Notes: a model not told the origin generated them from the sequence alone. 64,000 bases of DNA from Bacillus pseudomycoides (GCF_002551005.1 NZ_NVOY01000004.1:247907-311906); one strand, 5' to 3'. Positions 29,578 to 37,921 are shown, counted from the first letter of the stretch. Made by a program: numbers and translations.

Positions 29578-29629
29578 AGCAATTTCATGAATTTTTAGAG
29601 TTTAATAAGTGGAAACAACAAAAAAATAA
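29578..29629 (+). pseudogene. sinR: sinR copy 2, 3' remnant
   Basis: Only the last ~17 codons remain (E/Q-F-H-E-F-L-E-F-N-K-W-K-Q-Q-K). The stop codon context is altered, and the sinR terminator sequence follows. The helix-turn-helix is entirely absent. A deletion joining the sinI downstream region to this tail explains it. Confidence 0.88.
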
Positions 29630-29677
29630 TGTAGGAAGGGTACTTTCTATGAGGGTGCTCTTTTTATTCGTATGATA

Positions 29678-29702
29678 AAAAGCGGAGGAAATCCTCCGCT
29701 TT
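29678..29702 (-). terminator. Terminator of calY
   Basis: AAAGCGGAGG / CCTCCGCTTT with a four-base loop, directly after the calY stop codon on the minus strand. Confidence 0.8.
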
Positions 29703-29713
29703 CATTATATTGC

Positions 29714-30307
29714 TTACTTCTCTTCACCATCAGTTTGTGAAGCATTGAAAGTCCATTCTAAATTCAATTTATCGCCTTGGAAGATATTTTGATCTTGTCC
29801 ATTATCTTCGAATACGAATTGTACCCATAAGTAATCTTCTGAACCAGCTTTTAAGCCGCCTTCTTCAGCCCATTCAGGAGCAAATACATCTTTTGCAACT
29901 ACATCTGGATCTGCGTTTTGTAGGTCAGCTAACGTAGTTTCATAGACTGGCTCACTTTGTTTATCCCAGTTCCAGATAAACTTCACTTTAATGTGCTTAC
30001 CAAAATCTTCACCATTATTATCGCCTTTGCTATCGATTACTGCATATTTAGTAGCTAGCTTTACATCTTTAATTGCTAATGAACCTTTATTTTGTAATAA
30101 AAATTCTTTTTTCACGGAATCGCCAGGTTTTAAGTTGTCGATATCAACGATAGTTTTTGGATTAAGCGCAAGATCTAATGTACCTGCCGCAAATGTATTG
30201 TTAGATACTTCTTTATCGCTAAAGTATGCAAACGTTCCTCCACCGATTAAAGATAACCCTAATGCTGCTGATGCTACTCCCATGCCTAACTTTTTCTTAA
30301 GACCCAT
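29714..30307 (-). CDS. calY: CalY/camelysin, biofilm fibre protein (M73 family)
   Basis: The 197-residue protein has a SipW-type signal (G-G-G-T-F-A-Y-F-S-D-K-E-V-S-N-N-T-F-A-A-G-T-L-D-L) and the TasA/camelysin beta-sandwich. It is exported after SipW cleavage and contributes to matrix fibres together with TasA. The ATG at 30307 follows GGGGG at suitable spacing. A pair of SinR-type sites at 30432-30468 lies upstream. It is paralogous to the gene at 32297-32884. Confidence 0.9.
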   Translation of the reverse strand: MGLKKKLGMGVASAALGLSLIGGGTFAYFSDKEVSNNTFAAGTLDLALNPKTIVDIDNLKPGDSVKKEFLLQNKGSLAIKDVKLATKYAVIDSKGDNNGEDFGKHIKVKFIWNWDKQSEPVYETTLADLQNADPDVVAKDVFAPEWAEEGGLKAGSEDYLWVQFVFEDNGQDQNIFQGDKLNLEWTFNASQTDGEEK

Positions 30308-30431
30308 TCTAAATTCCCCCAATTTTCTTTTTATTGTTAGCTCTTATGTAGATAAGAGATGTAACTAATAAAATAATTGCTTCGTTTCGACATAACCGTT
30401 GCACGTCTGCTACCCAAATAGCTCTATGTAT

Positions 30432-30468
30432 GTTCTTTACTAAGTCCCTTATGTTCATTATAAAGAAC
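30432..30468. promoter_or_regulatory. Probable SinR operator upstream of calY
   Basis: GTTCTTT (30432-30438) and AAAGAAC (30462-30468) face each other across 23 bases, with a further GTTC half-site between. GTTCTYT is the established SinR half-site in Bacillus subtilis. Binding here is inferred. Confidence 0.65.
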
Positions 30469-30598
30469 ATGAAGTGTAAAAATAAAACCTCAAAAAGTTC
30501 TGTATTTTCTGTTTTTTTAACGTTTTAATTTACTTTTCTGCCTTTTTCGTCACTTTCCTTACAATTTCTCTTTTTTTATACATATATAATACTTCCCT

Positions 30599-31252
30599 TT
30601 ATTTTCGCTTCATTCGTTTTCCGTATACAAAGAATCCCACCATCATCATTCCAATTCCGATTAAGATAGAATACATATAATCAGCACCTGTACGCGGTAA
30701 TAGTTTTATATGATTTGCTGAATCATTTCCATTCGTACTGCCATTAGAATCTTTCGGTTCACCGATATGACTACCGTCTTCTTCAGCATAAAATACAAAC
30801 TTAACTTGTGTTTCTAATCCTTGATACTCATTTCCTAGTTCCTCAGGAAAGCGCATAATATATTGTAACTGTTCACTCTGCCCCGCAGATAATGTACGTC
30901 CTGTTAGCTTTGTAAAACCACTTAAACTCCCTTTATAAAGAACATGTTCTTGCTGATCCTTTACTTCTAATGTTAATCCATCATATAGCTTTTTCGAGCC
31001 TTCTGTAAACTCAGCAGACATCGTATATAAAAATTCCGATGCTCCTTCATTATTCACACGAATGCTCCGCTTCGCCCAGTCCCCAGGCTTCATATCCTTC
31101 GTTACATCAAATAGCATCTCTTTTGGTGTTAAACTTAAATCAATTTCCTTACGCTCCTTAGCGAGCACTTTTTCCATACTTGTTGTAATTCCAATGATGA
31201 ATGCAACTATACAATATACGATCACGATATACCACAGCTTTTTCCGTTTCAT
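30599..31252 (-). CDS. LPXTG-anchored surface protein in the biofilm locus
   Basis: The 217-residue protein has an N-terminal signal/anchor helix, a beta-rich extracellular domain and a sortase signal at the C-terminus: LPRTG, a hydrophobic helix and a K-R-M-K-R-K tail. It should be attached to peptidoglycan by sortase A. The ATG at 31252 follows GAGGGA. It sits between the calY gene and the DUF4047-like gene, all on the same strand, and could anchor or organise matrix fibres; that role is inferred. It contains a SinR-like palindrome within its coding sequence (30938-30951). Confidence 0.72.
   Translation of the reverse strand: MKRKKLWYIVIVYCIVAFIIGITTSMEKVLAKERKEIDLSLTPKEMLFDVTKDMKPGDWAKRSIRVNNEGASEFLYTMSAEFTEGSKKLYDGLTLEVKDQQEHVLYKGSLSGFTKLTGRTLSAGQSEQLQYIMRFPEELGNEYQGLETQVKFVFYAEEDGSHIGEPKDSNGSTNGNDSANHIKLLPRTGADYMYSILIGIGMMMVGFFVYGKRMKRK
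30938..30951. promoter_or_regulatory. SinR-like palindrome inside the LPXTG gene
   Basis: The 14-base perfect palindrome AAGAACA-TGTTCTT lies inside the coding sequence and joins two SinR-type half-sites back to back. It may be coincidental. Confidence 0.35.
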
Positions 31253-31278
31253 AATCATCCCTCATAAAATATGAAATA

Positions 31279-31304
31279 AGAAAAGGCAAGGCGACTCGCC
31301 TTTT
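31279..31304 (-). terminator. Terminator after the DUF4047-like gene
   Basis: On the minus strand, AAAAGGC / GCCTTTT flanks a ten-base loop region that itself contains GCGA / TCGC, and a T-rich run follows. Confidence 0.6.
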
Positions 31305-31445
31305 CGATTAAAAACGCTATCTTTGCCTGTATCTTATGATGTATGAAATGTACATTTAAAATTTAGTTTTTCATCTTGGAAGTTATTTTTAGTCTATTTA
31401 CATTCTCGTGAAATCTATTTTTTAACCTTTCCTTACAAGTATGTG

Positions 31446-32189
31446 TTACTGCTTTGTTTCCGCAGCTGATTCTTCTTTCTTTTCCTCAGGCTGTGCTGGT
31501 GGGGTAACTGGTTGATTTTGTTTCAACTGTTCTTCATTTGAATGATTCTCCTGCTTTTTCTCTTCTTGTTTTGGAGTTTGCTCTGTTTGCTGAGAAGAAT
31601 TTGAAGGTTGTACAGGTGATATGATTTGAACACTGTTTGTTTGTTTCTTTTTCTCTTCATTTATTTGTTTTTCTAATGCCCCAATACGTTCATCTACTTT
31701 TTGTAAAACTGCTTGTTTCTCAATTTCACTGCGAATACTTTGCACTTCATTAAAACCAGTTTGTACATATTTTAATACCTCTTGTGCAGAACTCTCTTTA
31801 TTTTTCTTTGCATCTTCTACCGCTGTTTTATAATAGGACTCGACCTCCGTAAAGTTAGCTTGCAGCGCTGCGATTTCCGTCTTGATTGCTTCGCGGTGCT
31901 CCTTCCATGCAACGAGCTTACCTTCTAATTCTGCCACTGTTCCTTTTTCTGCATGATTGATCGCATTGAAGTGATTAAAGATCGCTTCTTTATGTTGCTT
32001 TGCTTCCCCTGTTAACTTTTCAATTGTTTTTGGAAAAACCATCGCAGTTGATAAGGTTGCCTCTACCTTTTGTTGATTCACAAAAGATGCTTCTGTATGT
32101 GTCACAACTTGAGATCCCATATAAAAAGCTATAGAACAAACACATGGTAATATAAGTATATTCCTTACTTTCTTTGATGATTTTTTCAT
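31446..32189 (-). CDS. Biofilm-locus secreted protein with coiled coil (DUF4047-like)
   Basis: The 247-residue protein has an N-terminal membrane helix, then T-H-T-E-A-S-F-V-N-Q-Q-K-V-E-A-T-L-S-T, which resembles the start of mature TasA-type proteins. A long Glu/Lys-rich coiled coil (about 60-175) and a low-complexity Gln/Glu/Lys/Pro tail follow. It occupies the position of the uncharacterised gene between tasA and calY in B. cereus; the DUF4047 label is from memory. An AAAGAAC half-site and a terminator-like hairpin lie between it and tasA. Confidence 0.65.
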   Translation of the reverse strand: MKKSSKKVRNILILPCVCSIAFYMGSQVVTHTEASFVNQQKVEATLSTAMVFPKTIEKLTGEAKQHKEAIFNHFNAINHAEKGTVAELEGKLVAWKEHREAIKTEIAALQANFTEVESYYKTAVEDAKKNKESSAQEVLKYVQTGFNEVQSIRSEIEKQAVLQKVDERIGALEKQINEEKKKQTNSVQIISPVQPSNSSQQTEQTPKQEEKKQENHSNEEQLKQNQPVTPPAQPEEKKEESAAETKQ

Positions 32190-32248
32190 ATTCACACCTG
32201 CCATTAGATGAATTTATATTCCTTATAAAAAATTATAACATTCTGTAT

Positions 32249-32255
32249 AAAGAAC
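32249..32255. promoter_or_regulatory. Possible SinR half-site upstream of the DUF4047-like gene
   Basis: AAAGAAC with a nearby TTCTGT on the other side, immediately after the hairpin at 32258-32283 in the direction of transcription. Inferred SinR target. Confidence 0.4.
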
Positions 32256-32257
32256 AA

Positions 32258-32283
32258 GACCATCTAATAAAGATAGTCTTGTG
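32258..32283 (-). terminator. Intercistronic terminator/attenuator after tasA
   Basis: CAAGAC-ATCT / AGAT-GTCTTG with one mismatch forms a hairpin followed by TTCTTT. It may limit read-through from tasA to the next gene. Confidence 0.6.
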
Positions 32284-32296
32284 AATTCCTTAAACT

Positions 32297-32884
32297 TTAT
32301 CTTTCTTCACCAGCAGTTTGCTGCGCATCAAACGTCCACTTCAATTGAAGTTTATCGCCTTGGAATTCGTTTTGATTCTTACCATTATCAACAAATTCAA
32401 ATTTCACAGTGAATTTATCAGAATTCCCTGCAGAAATACCTTTCTCATCCCAGAACCAAGCAATAAGATCATTATCTACAGCTGTAAGCGTGTCTTTCTT
32501 TAATTTATCTAACGTTGTTTCTTTTACGATTGTTTCATGTTTATCAATATTTCTCAAGAAAGTAACTTTAATATGTTTACCAAAATCTTCTTTATTGTCT
32601 CCCTTTGTATCTACTACACTATAATCTGTTTGCAATAATACTTTTTTAATATCTAAAGAACCTTTATTCTCTAATTTAAAATCACGTTTAATTGTATCAC
32701 CAGGTTTAAGATTGTCTACATTAACAATTGTCGTTGGATTTGCTACTAAATCAAGCGTACCTGCTGCAAACGTATTATTTGATACTTCTTTGTCACTAAA
32801 GTACGCAAATGTTCCTCCGCCAACTAGTGCTGCTCCAAGTACCGCTGACGCTACGCCCATTCCTAACTTCTTTTTTAATGCCAT
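32297..32884 (-). CDS. tasA: TasA, major amyloid-like biofilm fibre protein
   Basis: The 195-residue product has a SipW-cleaved signal, the F-A-Y-F-S-D-K-E-V motif and an M73/TasA beta domain. It follows sipW by 63 bases, as in B. subtilis tapA-sipW-tasA and in B. cereus. It polymerises outside the cell to form matrix fibres. Expression is expected to be under SinR through the sipW promoter. Confidence 0.9.
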   Translation of the reverse strand: MALKKKLGMGVASAVLGAALVGGGTFAYFSDKEVSNNTFAAGTLDLVANPTTIVNVDNLKPGDTIKRDFKLENKGSLDIKKVLLQTDYSVVDTKGDNKEDFGKHIKVTFLRNIDKHETIVKETTLDKLKKDTLTAVDNDLIAWFWDEKGISAGNSDKFTVKFEFVDNGKNQNEFQGDKLQLKWTFDAQQTAGEER

Positions 32885-32947
32885 TCCAATTTCCCCCTAA
32901 GCTCTACATATATTGTTAACCTTCAATAATTGAAGAGTATAACCATT

Positions 32948-33523
32948 CTATACTGATTGCCCTGCATCGGAAGACTTGCTTTTCTTTTCAGAATCAATGT
33001 TGCGTATTGCTCCAAAAATAGTAACTGCAGAATATCCTAATAATAAAACCCCTGGAATAATTAATAACAACGCTGCCCCGGCTTTTGAATTTGCATAACT
33101 TAATAAATAACCAACATACGGAACAGTAATATCCGCATATTTTCCGATTACATTTTCAGCAAGAACCGGGTTTAAATCAGGACCATTATTATTGTCCCCT
33201 TTTGTTTCATAGGCCACTTTTCCATTTATATTTTTCACATCAATAATGCGGTGAGTCACAATCTTGTTATCTTTCTCTTTAAACGTAATAACATCGCCTT
33301 TTTTATACTTTGAACCATCTTTTGTCGGTTCAATTGCAATAACAGATCCTGTTAAAAACGTAGGTTCCATCGACCCTGATAATACCGCTTTGAATTGGTA
33401 TCCCATCACCGTTGGATCACTGCCACTCGCCTTTGACGAAATCACAACAAACGCTAAAACAACCATAATCGTAAACAAAACAAAAGAAATGATATTACTA
33501 ATCACTTTCCATACTAACTTCAT
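32948..33523 (-). CDS. sipW: Signal peptidase I SipW
   Basis: The 191-residue ER-type signal peptidase has the Ser motif V-L-S-G-S-M-E-P-T-F, then V-T-H-R-I with His in place of Lys, and K-G-D-N-N. It has N- and C-terminal membrane helices. The start at 33523 follows GGAAGG; an earlier in-frame start adds 16 basic residues without a ribosome-binding site. It processes TasA and CalY. A perfect SinR-type palindrome lies about 70 bases upstream. Confidence 0.92.
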   Translation of the reverse strand: MKLVWKVISNIISFVLFTIMVVLAFVVISSKASGSDPTVMGYQFKAVLSGSMEPTFLTGSVIAIEPTKDGSKYKKGDVITFKEKDNKIVTHRIIDVKNINGKVAYETKGDNNNGPDLNPVLAENVIGKYADITVPYVGYLLSYANSKAGAALLLIIPGVLLLGYSAVTIFGAIRNIDSEKKSKSSDAGQSV

Positions 33524-33589
33524 CTGTTTCCTTCCTTTCTTTAATTTCGTCTTTATATAAGCAAATCGCAAAAAACATTCATATTCGAC

Positions 33590-33605
33590 GTTCTTTTTAA
33601 AGAAC
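33590..33605. promoter_or_regulatory. Probable SinR operator upstream of sipW
   Basis: A perfect 16-base palindrome, GTTCTTTTTAAAGAAC, contains two facing SinR half-sites. Confidence 0.75.
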
Positions 33606-33673
33606 TCACAACTATATTATAACGAATATTCAAAAAATACAATAAAAAATAGGCAAAATGCATTTGCCTATTT

Positions 33674-34909
33674 TCATCGCGACAACATCTTCTGTCTTTT
33701 ACGATTCCAAAGAAATACCCCAATACTAACGACAATAAGAATAGCTGCGCCAATACCAGCCATTAGCTCGTACGAATATGTAGATGTTGTTACATTATTC
33801 TCTTTCGGCTTCTCAAACGCAACATCTTCTTTCGAAAGAACATTTATACTTTCTATCGTTTGATCATTTTTTTTCAGATCTACAGTCCCAATCACATCAC
33901 CGCGGTGAAGACCTGTTTGATATAAATTCGCCTCATCAACATGCTTTTCTTTAAAAACAGCCTGGACATTTTTCGCTTCCCCTTGCTTTAATACAAGATC
34001 AACACTTCTCTCCAACTCACCATCTACTGATTTATTCAAGTAAAGCATTTGCTTTGTCCAATTGTTTTTATCTAACACTTGCTGTTTTGCAAACTGTGGA
34101 AATGCATAATCAGCAAGCTTTCTCATATCTTCATAAATTTCTGGTTTTTGTGAAGCCATTACGACATTCACAATACGATTTCCATCTTTTTCATTCATTT
34201 GCACAAGTGTGTTATGCGCCTCATTTGTAAAACCCGTTTTCCCGCCAATACAATATGGATTCTCAAAATATTGTCCTTTATTAAAAATAAAAGCACTTTG
34301 TCTTGACGTTGTAACATTTGTTCGCTTCGTATTCATTGCCGTCATAATTTCCGGATGCTTCATCGCACCTCTTGTAATCATGGCCATATCATATGCCGTT
34401 GTATAATGATTTGGATCATGAAGACCATTTGGCGTAACAAAATGACTATCCTTTGCACCTAACTGCACTGCCTTCTCATTCATCATCTTCGCAAAATTTT
34501 CCGGACTTCCTGCCACATGCTCCGCAATCGCATACGCCACATCATTTGCACTCAGCACCATCAAAATCATAAGTGCAGTATCACGATCTACCGTTTCACC
34601 TTGTTGAAATTCAATTTGATAATTACTTTTCTCCTGTTCAAGAGCTTTTTGAGAAAAACCAATTTGCTCTCCAGGCTGTACATTCTCCATTAACAAAATA
34701 CTCGTTAACACTTTCGTCATACTAGCTGGAAAAGCACGCTGATGTGCATTCTTGTCATACAAAACATCACCTGTTTTCGCATCAATTGTTACCGCAAACT
34801 GCCCGAACACTTCCGGCGCTGGTACACTCTCTGCATACAACTTAACAGGCGCAAGTAAAAATAACAAACTCGCAATAACAAGAGCCGAAATTTTCTTACA
34901 ATTAAACAT
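33674..34909 (-). CDS. D-alanyl-D-alanine carboxypeptidase (PBP5/DacF type)
   Basis: The 411-residue protein has a signal peptide, the three active-site motifs of the SXXK family (S-M-T-K near residue 64, S-A-N-D near 119, K-T-G-F near 228), a PBP5 C-terminal domain and a C-terminal amphipathic/transmembrane anchor. It trims the terminal D-Ala of peptidoglycan pentapeptides. It lies upstream of sipW on the same strand but is separated from it by the SinR operator region. I cannot choose between dacA, dacB and dacF. Confidence 0.9.
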   Translation of the reverse strand: MFNCKKISALVIASLLFLLAPVKLYAESVPAPEVFGQFAVTIDAKTGDVLYDKNAHQRAFPASMTKVLTSILLMENVQPGEQIGFSQKALEQEKSNYQIEFQQGETVDRDTALMILMVLSANDVAYAIAEHVAGSPENFAKMMNEKAVQLGAKDSHFVTPNGLHDPNHYTTAYDMAMITRGAMKHPEIMTAMNTKRTNVTTSRQSAFIFNKGQYFENPYCIGGKTGFTNEAHNTLVQMNEKDGNRIVNVVMASQKPEIYEDMRKLADYAFPQFAKQQVLDKNNWTKQMLYLNKSVDGELERSVDLVLKQGEAKNVQAVFKEKHVDEANLYQTGLHRGDVIGTVDLKKNDQTIESINVLSKEDVAFEKPKENNVTTSTYSYELMAGIGAAILIVVSIGVFLWNRKRQKMLSR

Positions 34910-35057
34910 ACACTTCTCCCTTTTCTTAACTCTATATGTATACGTTTTCTATTATAAAAATCAAAAGGAATACGACACTACCTTTTATTCACCGTTTTTC
35001 AGTATATCATAATTTTACAAAAAAAGACATCATAAAAATGTATAAAAATAGGAGGAA

Positions 35058-35285
35058 TCACTCCTCCTTATCTTCCTCATCACTTAAAAGATCCATAAAT
35101 CTTTTTTTCGCTTCCTCTTCCGTTATCTCCTCCGTTACCCCGATAAATGACCAATCCTTTGACTCTACCCACTTCAAAAACTCATTTGCAAATTCTTCTT
35201 GAGACACATCTACATCTAAAACTGCTCCATTAACAGCAATCGTTCTAAATCTCGGCACATACATTCTATAAGTCCGTCTTACCAT
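35058..35285 (-). CDS. Small acidic hypothetical protein (75 aa)
   Basis: The family is not recognised. The N-terminus (M-V-R-R-T-Y-R-M-Y-V-P-R-F-R-T-I-A-V-N-G) is basic, and the C-terminus is strongly acidic. The 5' context has GGGGTGTAAATGG, which gives a ribosome-binding site. The stop codon is followed by short repeats of GGAGGAATCACTCCTCC type (terminator). Confidence 0.6.
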   Translation of the reverse strand: MVRRTYRMYVPRFRTIAVNGAVLDVDVSQEEFANEFLKWVESKDWSFIGVTEEITEEEAKKRFMDLLSDEEDKEE

Positions 35286-35461
35286 TTACACCCCTTCATT
35301 CATATATATATTCTTATAAACCTATTAATTATTCCTTTGTATAATATATTAATAAAATGGTAAAAAATGAACTCTTCATATGCCCTAAAAACTACTATTT
35401 ATATTAAAAACTTCTTTCTTTTTAAGAGGAAAAGAGAGTGACTTATGTATCAATATCGTAT

Positions 35462-36004
35462 TTATTTGCTATGCTGCTTAATATATTCATCGTAAACAGG
35501 AACTTCACTACCATTCCCCGCTCCAGCCCTTGCACTATTAAAAACCTTAACATCCTTCACGTCCAATCCATTTATTTTAATATCAAGGTCATGAACAATA
35601 CGATGAGCATATCTTAATGCCTCAGTGTCATGATGCTTCACTGCAATATTATGTAACTTCTCAGCCCGTTCCAAATCTTCTTTCAATCCACCCTTAGACA
35701 AAGAAGCAGCTTCCTTCAACGTAACAGCAATTAACTCAAAAGAACTTTTAGAATCCTCCCATGACGGACTATTCACATCCTCATATTTTTCATACTTCTC
35801 CCAGCCTGTAATATTATTTAAATCACTATGTATCGCTGTTATTTTGTGCGGAACATTCTTTGATAAATCCTCTTCTTTTACTTGTTCAGCCTTCTCAGCT
35901 TTACGTTCTTGTTGATCCGTTTTATAAAACAACTGGTAACCACCAAATATCACTCCTACTAAAACAAGACCTCCAACAACGAACACTATCCCCTTTTTAA
36001 ACAT
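35462..36004 (-). CDS. Membrane-anchored hypothetical protein (180 aa)
   Basis: An N-terminal transmembrane helix (about 5-24) is followed by a Glu/Lys-rich linker and a helical extracellular domain with several conserved-looking His and Asp residues. No family is recognised. The start at 36004 follows AGGGGGAGCAAG; the frame is open 14 codons further. It is the last backbone-like gene before the tRNA-Val island. Confidence 0.65.
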   Translation of the reverse strand: MFKKGIVFVVGGLVLVGVIFGGYQLFYKTDQQERKAEKAEQVKEEDLSKNVPHKITAIHSDLNNITGWEKYEKYEDVNSPSWEDSKSSFELIAVTLKEAASLSKGGLKEDLERAEKLHNIAVKHHDTEALRYAHRIVHDLDIKINGLDVKDVKVFNSARAGAGNGSEVPVYDEYIKQHSK

Positions 36005-36161
36005 CTTGCTCCCCCTATACACCCATATCTTATTGATTCCCATCATATCACATTTGCTAGAATATACCTTTTCCTATCTTATCGTATAGAACACATATAA
36101 TGAGGTAAAATGAAAAGCAACACCCTTCTGGTAATTATTCGAAATTTACAAATAAAAAGTC

Positions 36162-36191
36162 TTGTAGAGTTCCCATCATTTCATTTATAAT
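36162..36191 (+). promoter_or_regulatory. Probable promoter of the tRNA-Val gene
   Basis: TTGTAG and TATAAT are separated by 18 bases, about 46 bases before the tRNA. Confidence 0.5.
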
Positions 36192-36237
36192 AGAAACCAT
36201 AAAATAACAAAGATGTTTATCCATCACCATCTATCAT

Positions 36238-36310
36238 GATCCCGTAGCTCAGCAGGGAGAGCGCCACCTTGACAGGGTGGAGGTCGCTGGTTCGAGGCCA
36301 GTTGGGATCA
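36238..36310 (+). tRNA. tRNA-Val (GAC), integration site of the island
   Basis: The 73-base cloverleaf has acceptor stem GATCCCG / TGGGATC with a G-T pair, D arm, anticodon stem CCACC / GGTGG with loop TTGACAG (anticodon GAC), and T arm GCTGG-TTCGAGG-CCAGT. CCA is not encoded. The last 43 bases (36268-36310) are repeated at 46371 and 55311, and in degenerate form at 49191 and 62711, so it is the attachment site of several elements. The T loop has an unusual TTCGAGG and the acceptor a G-T pair. Confidence 0.9.
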
Positions 36311-36312
36311 TA

Positions 36313-36342
36313 AGAAAAAAGCCTTGATAATCAAGGCTTTTT
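36313..36342 (+). terminator. Terminator of the tRNA-Val gene
   Basis: AAAAAAGCCTTG / CAAGGCTTTTTC with a short loop, three bases after the tRNA. Confidence 0.8.
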
Positions 36343-36561
36343 CTTTATGTAGCAGACCTTTGTCTTTTTTTAAAAGGTAAATTCTTTGCTTCTTGGTCAA
36401 GATTTGGTCAATAACTCTCTTTTGGTCAACGGTTTCGATTTTTGTGAGCTTTAATGAATAACCTACACTATTCTCTAATTCCAATACGTAAAGAACTAAA
36501 TCAGTTTTATCTTACACATGACTGAATTAACACGCACTACGAATAGGGATATTTAACCCCT

Positions 36562-37158
36562 CTAAGAACTTAATTCTTCTCTTGAAAGACAGACTAGTTT
36601 AATACAATCATATGCTTTATCTATATCCCCTTTATGTAACTGTATAAGTGGCTTTATTACATATTTACTGACTGCCTCCTGATCTGCTAATACTTCCAGT
36701 GGGAGAAAGTAATTAACAATACTTATATAGTTTGTGTGTACTGTTTTATATAGATTATTGTAGCTTAAATTAACTACCTGTGATGATTCACTCCAGCCTG
36801 CACTATAAATTTCATCACATTTTCCTAATGTATGATTATCTTGCATTTCTATGTATAAACAAGACACAAATGGAATTGTATTTGTAATGCCGTCGTAAGC
36901 CTCATCAAATATAATATTTATCGCTACTCCCTTGCTAAAATCTTGATCAGTTGTAAAAACCCGCTGTTGAAAATATGGCAGCCAAAATCGAGGGTATGCA
37001 TAATGATTTGAGCGGTCCCACATCACTGCGTTATCTCCAACTGGTTTCCATCCATAGCTAACAAACATGTCATTAACAACGGAGATAAAATGACTAGTTT
37101 CTGAACAAATTTTGAACATTGCATCATATATTTTTTTAATTTCTTTTCCTAAACTCAT
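36562..37158 (-). CDS. Uncharacterised partner of the nuclease-like gene (198 aa)
   Basis: No family is recognised. The protein has a helical N-terminus, a W-D-R-S-N-H-Y-A-Y-P-R-F-W region and a helical C-terminus. The ATG at 37158 follows a GGAGGTGA that overlaps the stop of the upstream gene; the frame is open 13 codons further. The two genes are four bases apart and are probably translationally coupled. The pairing with a PD-(D/E)XK protein suggests a two-gene defence or repair unit, which is inference. Confidence 0.6.
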   Translation of the reverse strand: MSLGKEIKKIYDAMFKICSETSHFISVVNDMFVSYGWKPVGDNAVMWDRSNHYAYPRFWLPYFQQRVFTTDQDFSKGVAINIIFDEAYDGITNTIPFVSCLYIEMQDNHTLGKCDEIYSAGWSESSQVVNLSYNNLYKTVHTNYISIVNYFLPLEVLADQEAVSKYVIKPLIQLHKGDIDKAYDCIKLVCLSREELSS

Positions 37159-37162
37159 AGCT

Positions 37163-37921
37163 TCACCTCCAAAAATAAAATTCTTTGAGTTGTTCATTAC
37201 ATATCGGTTTCTGAAACCCGTTAAAAGAGGACAATCGCTTCCGCTCTAATAAAATCTTTAAATCCTCTAGCATTAATTTATAACTATAATTCATGCTTCT
37301 ATTGTTATTTAAGGCTTCCCTAGCAATATTCCATGCAGCTTGCCAATTAACCCAATACAAATTCTTTAAATTTTCTTCTGTGAAACCTTGATTTCGCAAA
37401 ATTTTCATGGTTTCGTTTGTCGCCTCTTTAGGAATTGCATTATGAGCGGTAACAAATAACAAAAGTCGTTTCCGAGAATTCATTAACCTCTCTTTTAATG
37501 ATTGATCAATCTTAAAATTCCCAGTTATTAATTCAAAGTATTGCTCAGCTAATTGATCACCCTTAAATAGTTGCATTTCACTTAAGTCGTGATCACGCTT
37601 TACATTACTTTTACCACTTCTGTACTTAGCCTCAACCACAATTGAAATGGGAGGCTTATCAAGAAGAGTCAGTAATATCAATAGGTCTGGTTCCCTCTTC
37701 AGAAAAGAAGTTTTAGGCCAAAAAATGAAATCAGTCTTAATTACATCATCACACAAGTAACTCATTGTTTCCCCAGTTGCAAAACTAACAGCTCTTTTTA
37801 AAAATGGGAGAAACGCTAAATCAAAAGGAAGATATTTAAAAGTTGAAAACACATCTGACGTTAACAAATCTTCCATTCCCTCATATTCGGGAATTTTCCC
37901 ATGAATTTCAGCAATTGTCAT
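37163..37921 (-). CDS. PD-(D/E)XK nuclease-like protein
   Basis: The 252-residue protein shows the nuclease-fold signature: P-D at residues 78-79, a hydrophobic strand, V-V-E-A-K-Y at 95-100 (E97 and K99 as the (D/E)XK pair), and a downstream Q/Y pair in D-Q-L-A-E-Q-Y (122-128). The ATG at 37921 is preferred because its product begins with a regular soluble sequence; an upstream extension of 38 residues is open but lacks a good ribosome-binding site. It lies just inside the island with its partner gene. The substrate is unknown. Confidence 0.65.
   Translation of the reverse strand: MTIAEIHGKIPEYEGMEDLLTSDVFSTFKYLPFDLAFLPFLKRAVSFATGETMSYLCDDVIKTDFIFWPKTSFLKREPDLLILLTLLDKPPISIVVEAKYRSGKSNVKRDHDLSEMQLFKGDQLAEQYFELITGNFKIDQSLKERLMNSRKRLLLFVTAHNAIPKEATNETMKILRNQGFTEENLKNLYWVNWQAAWNIAREALNNNRSMNYSYKLMLEDLKILLERKRLSSFNGFQKPICNEQLKEFYFWR

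Larger units (their letters stand above)
26816..29672. repeat. Tandem duplication unit 2: inhA with decayed sinI and sinR
   Basis: This is the second unit of the duplication. inhA is intact, sinI carries two consecutive stop codons and sinR is reduced to its last codons and terminator. About 300 bp between sinI and the sinR end are missing compared with unit 1. The unit lies between unit 1 and calY. Confidence 0.85.

Noticed and set aside
36340-36480. Repeated GGTCAA stretches after the tRNA as a CRISPR or phage integrase tail
   Set aside because: Only two or three copies with unequal spacing; not a CRISPR array. A decayed integrase tail is possible but could not be shown.
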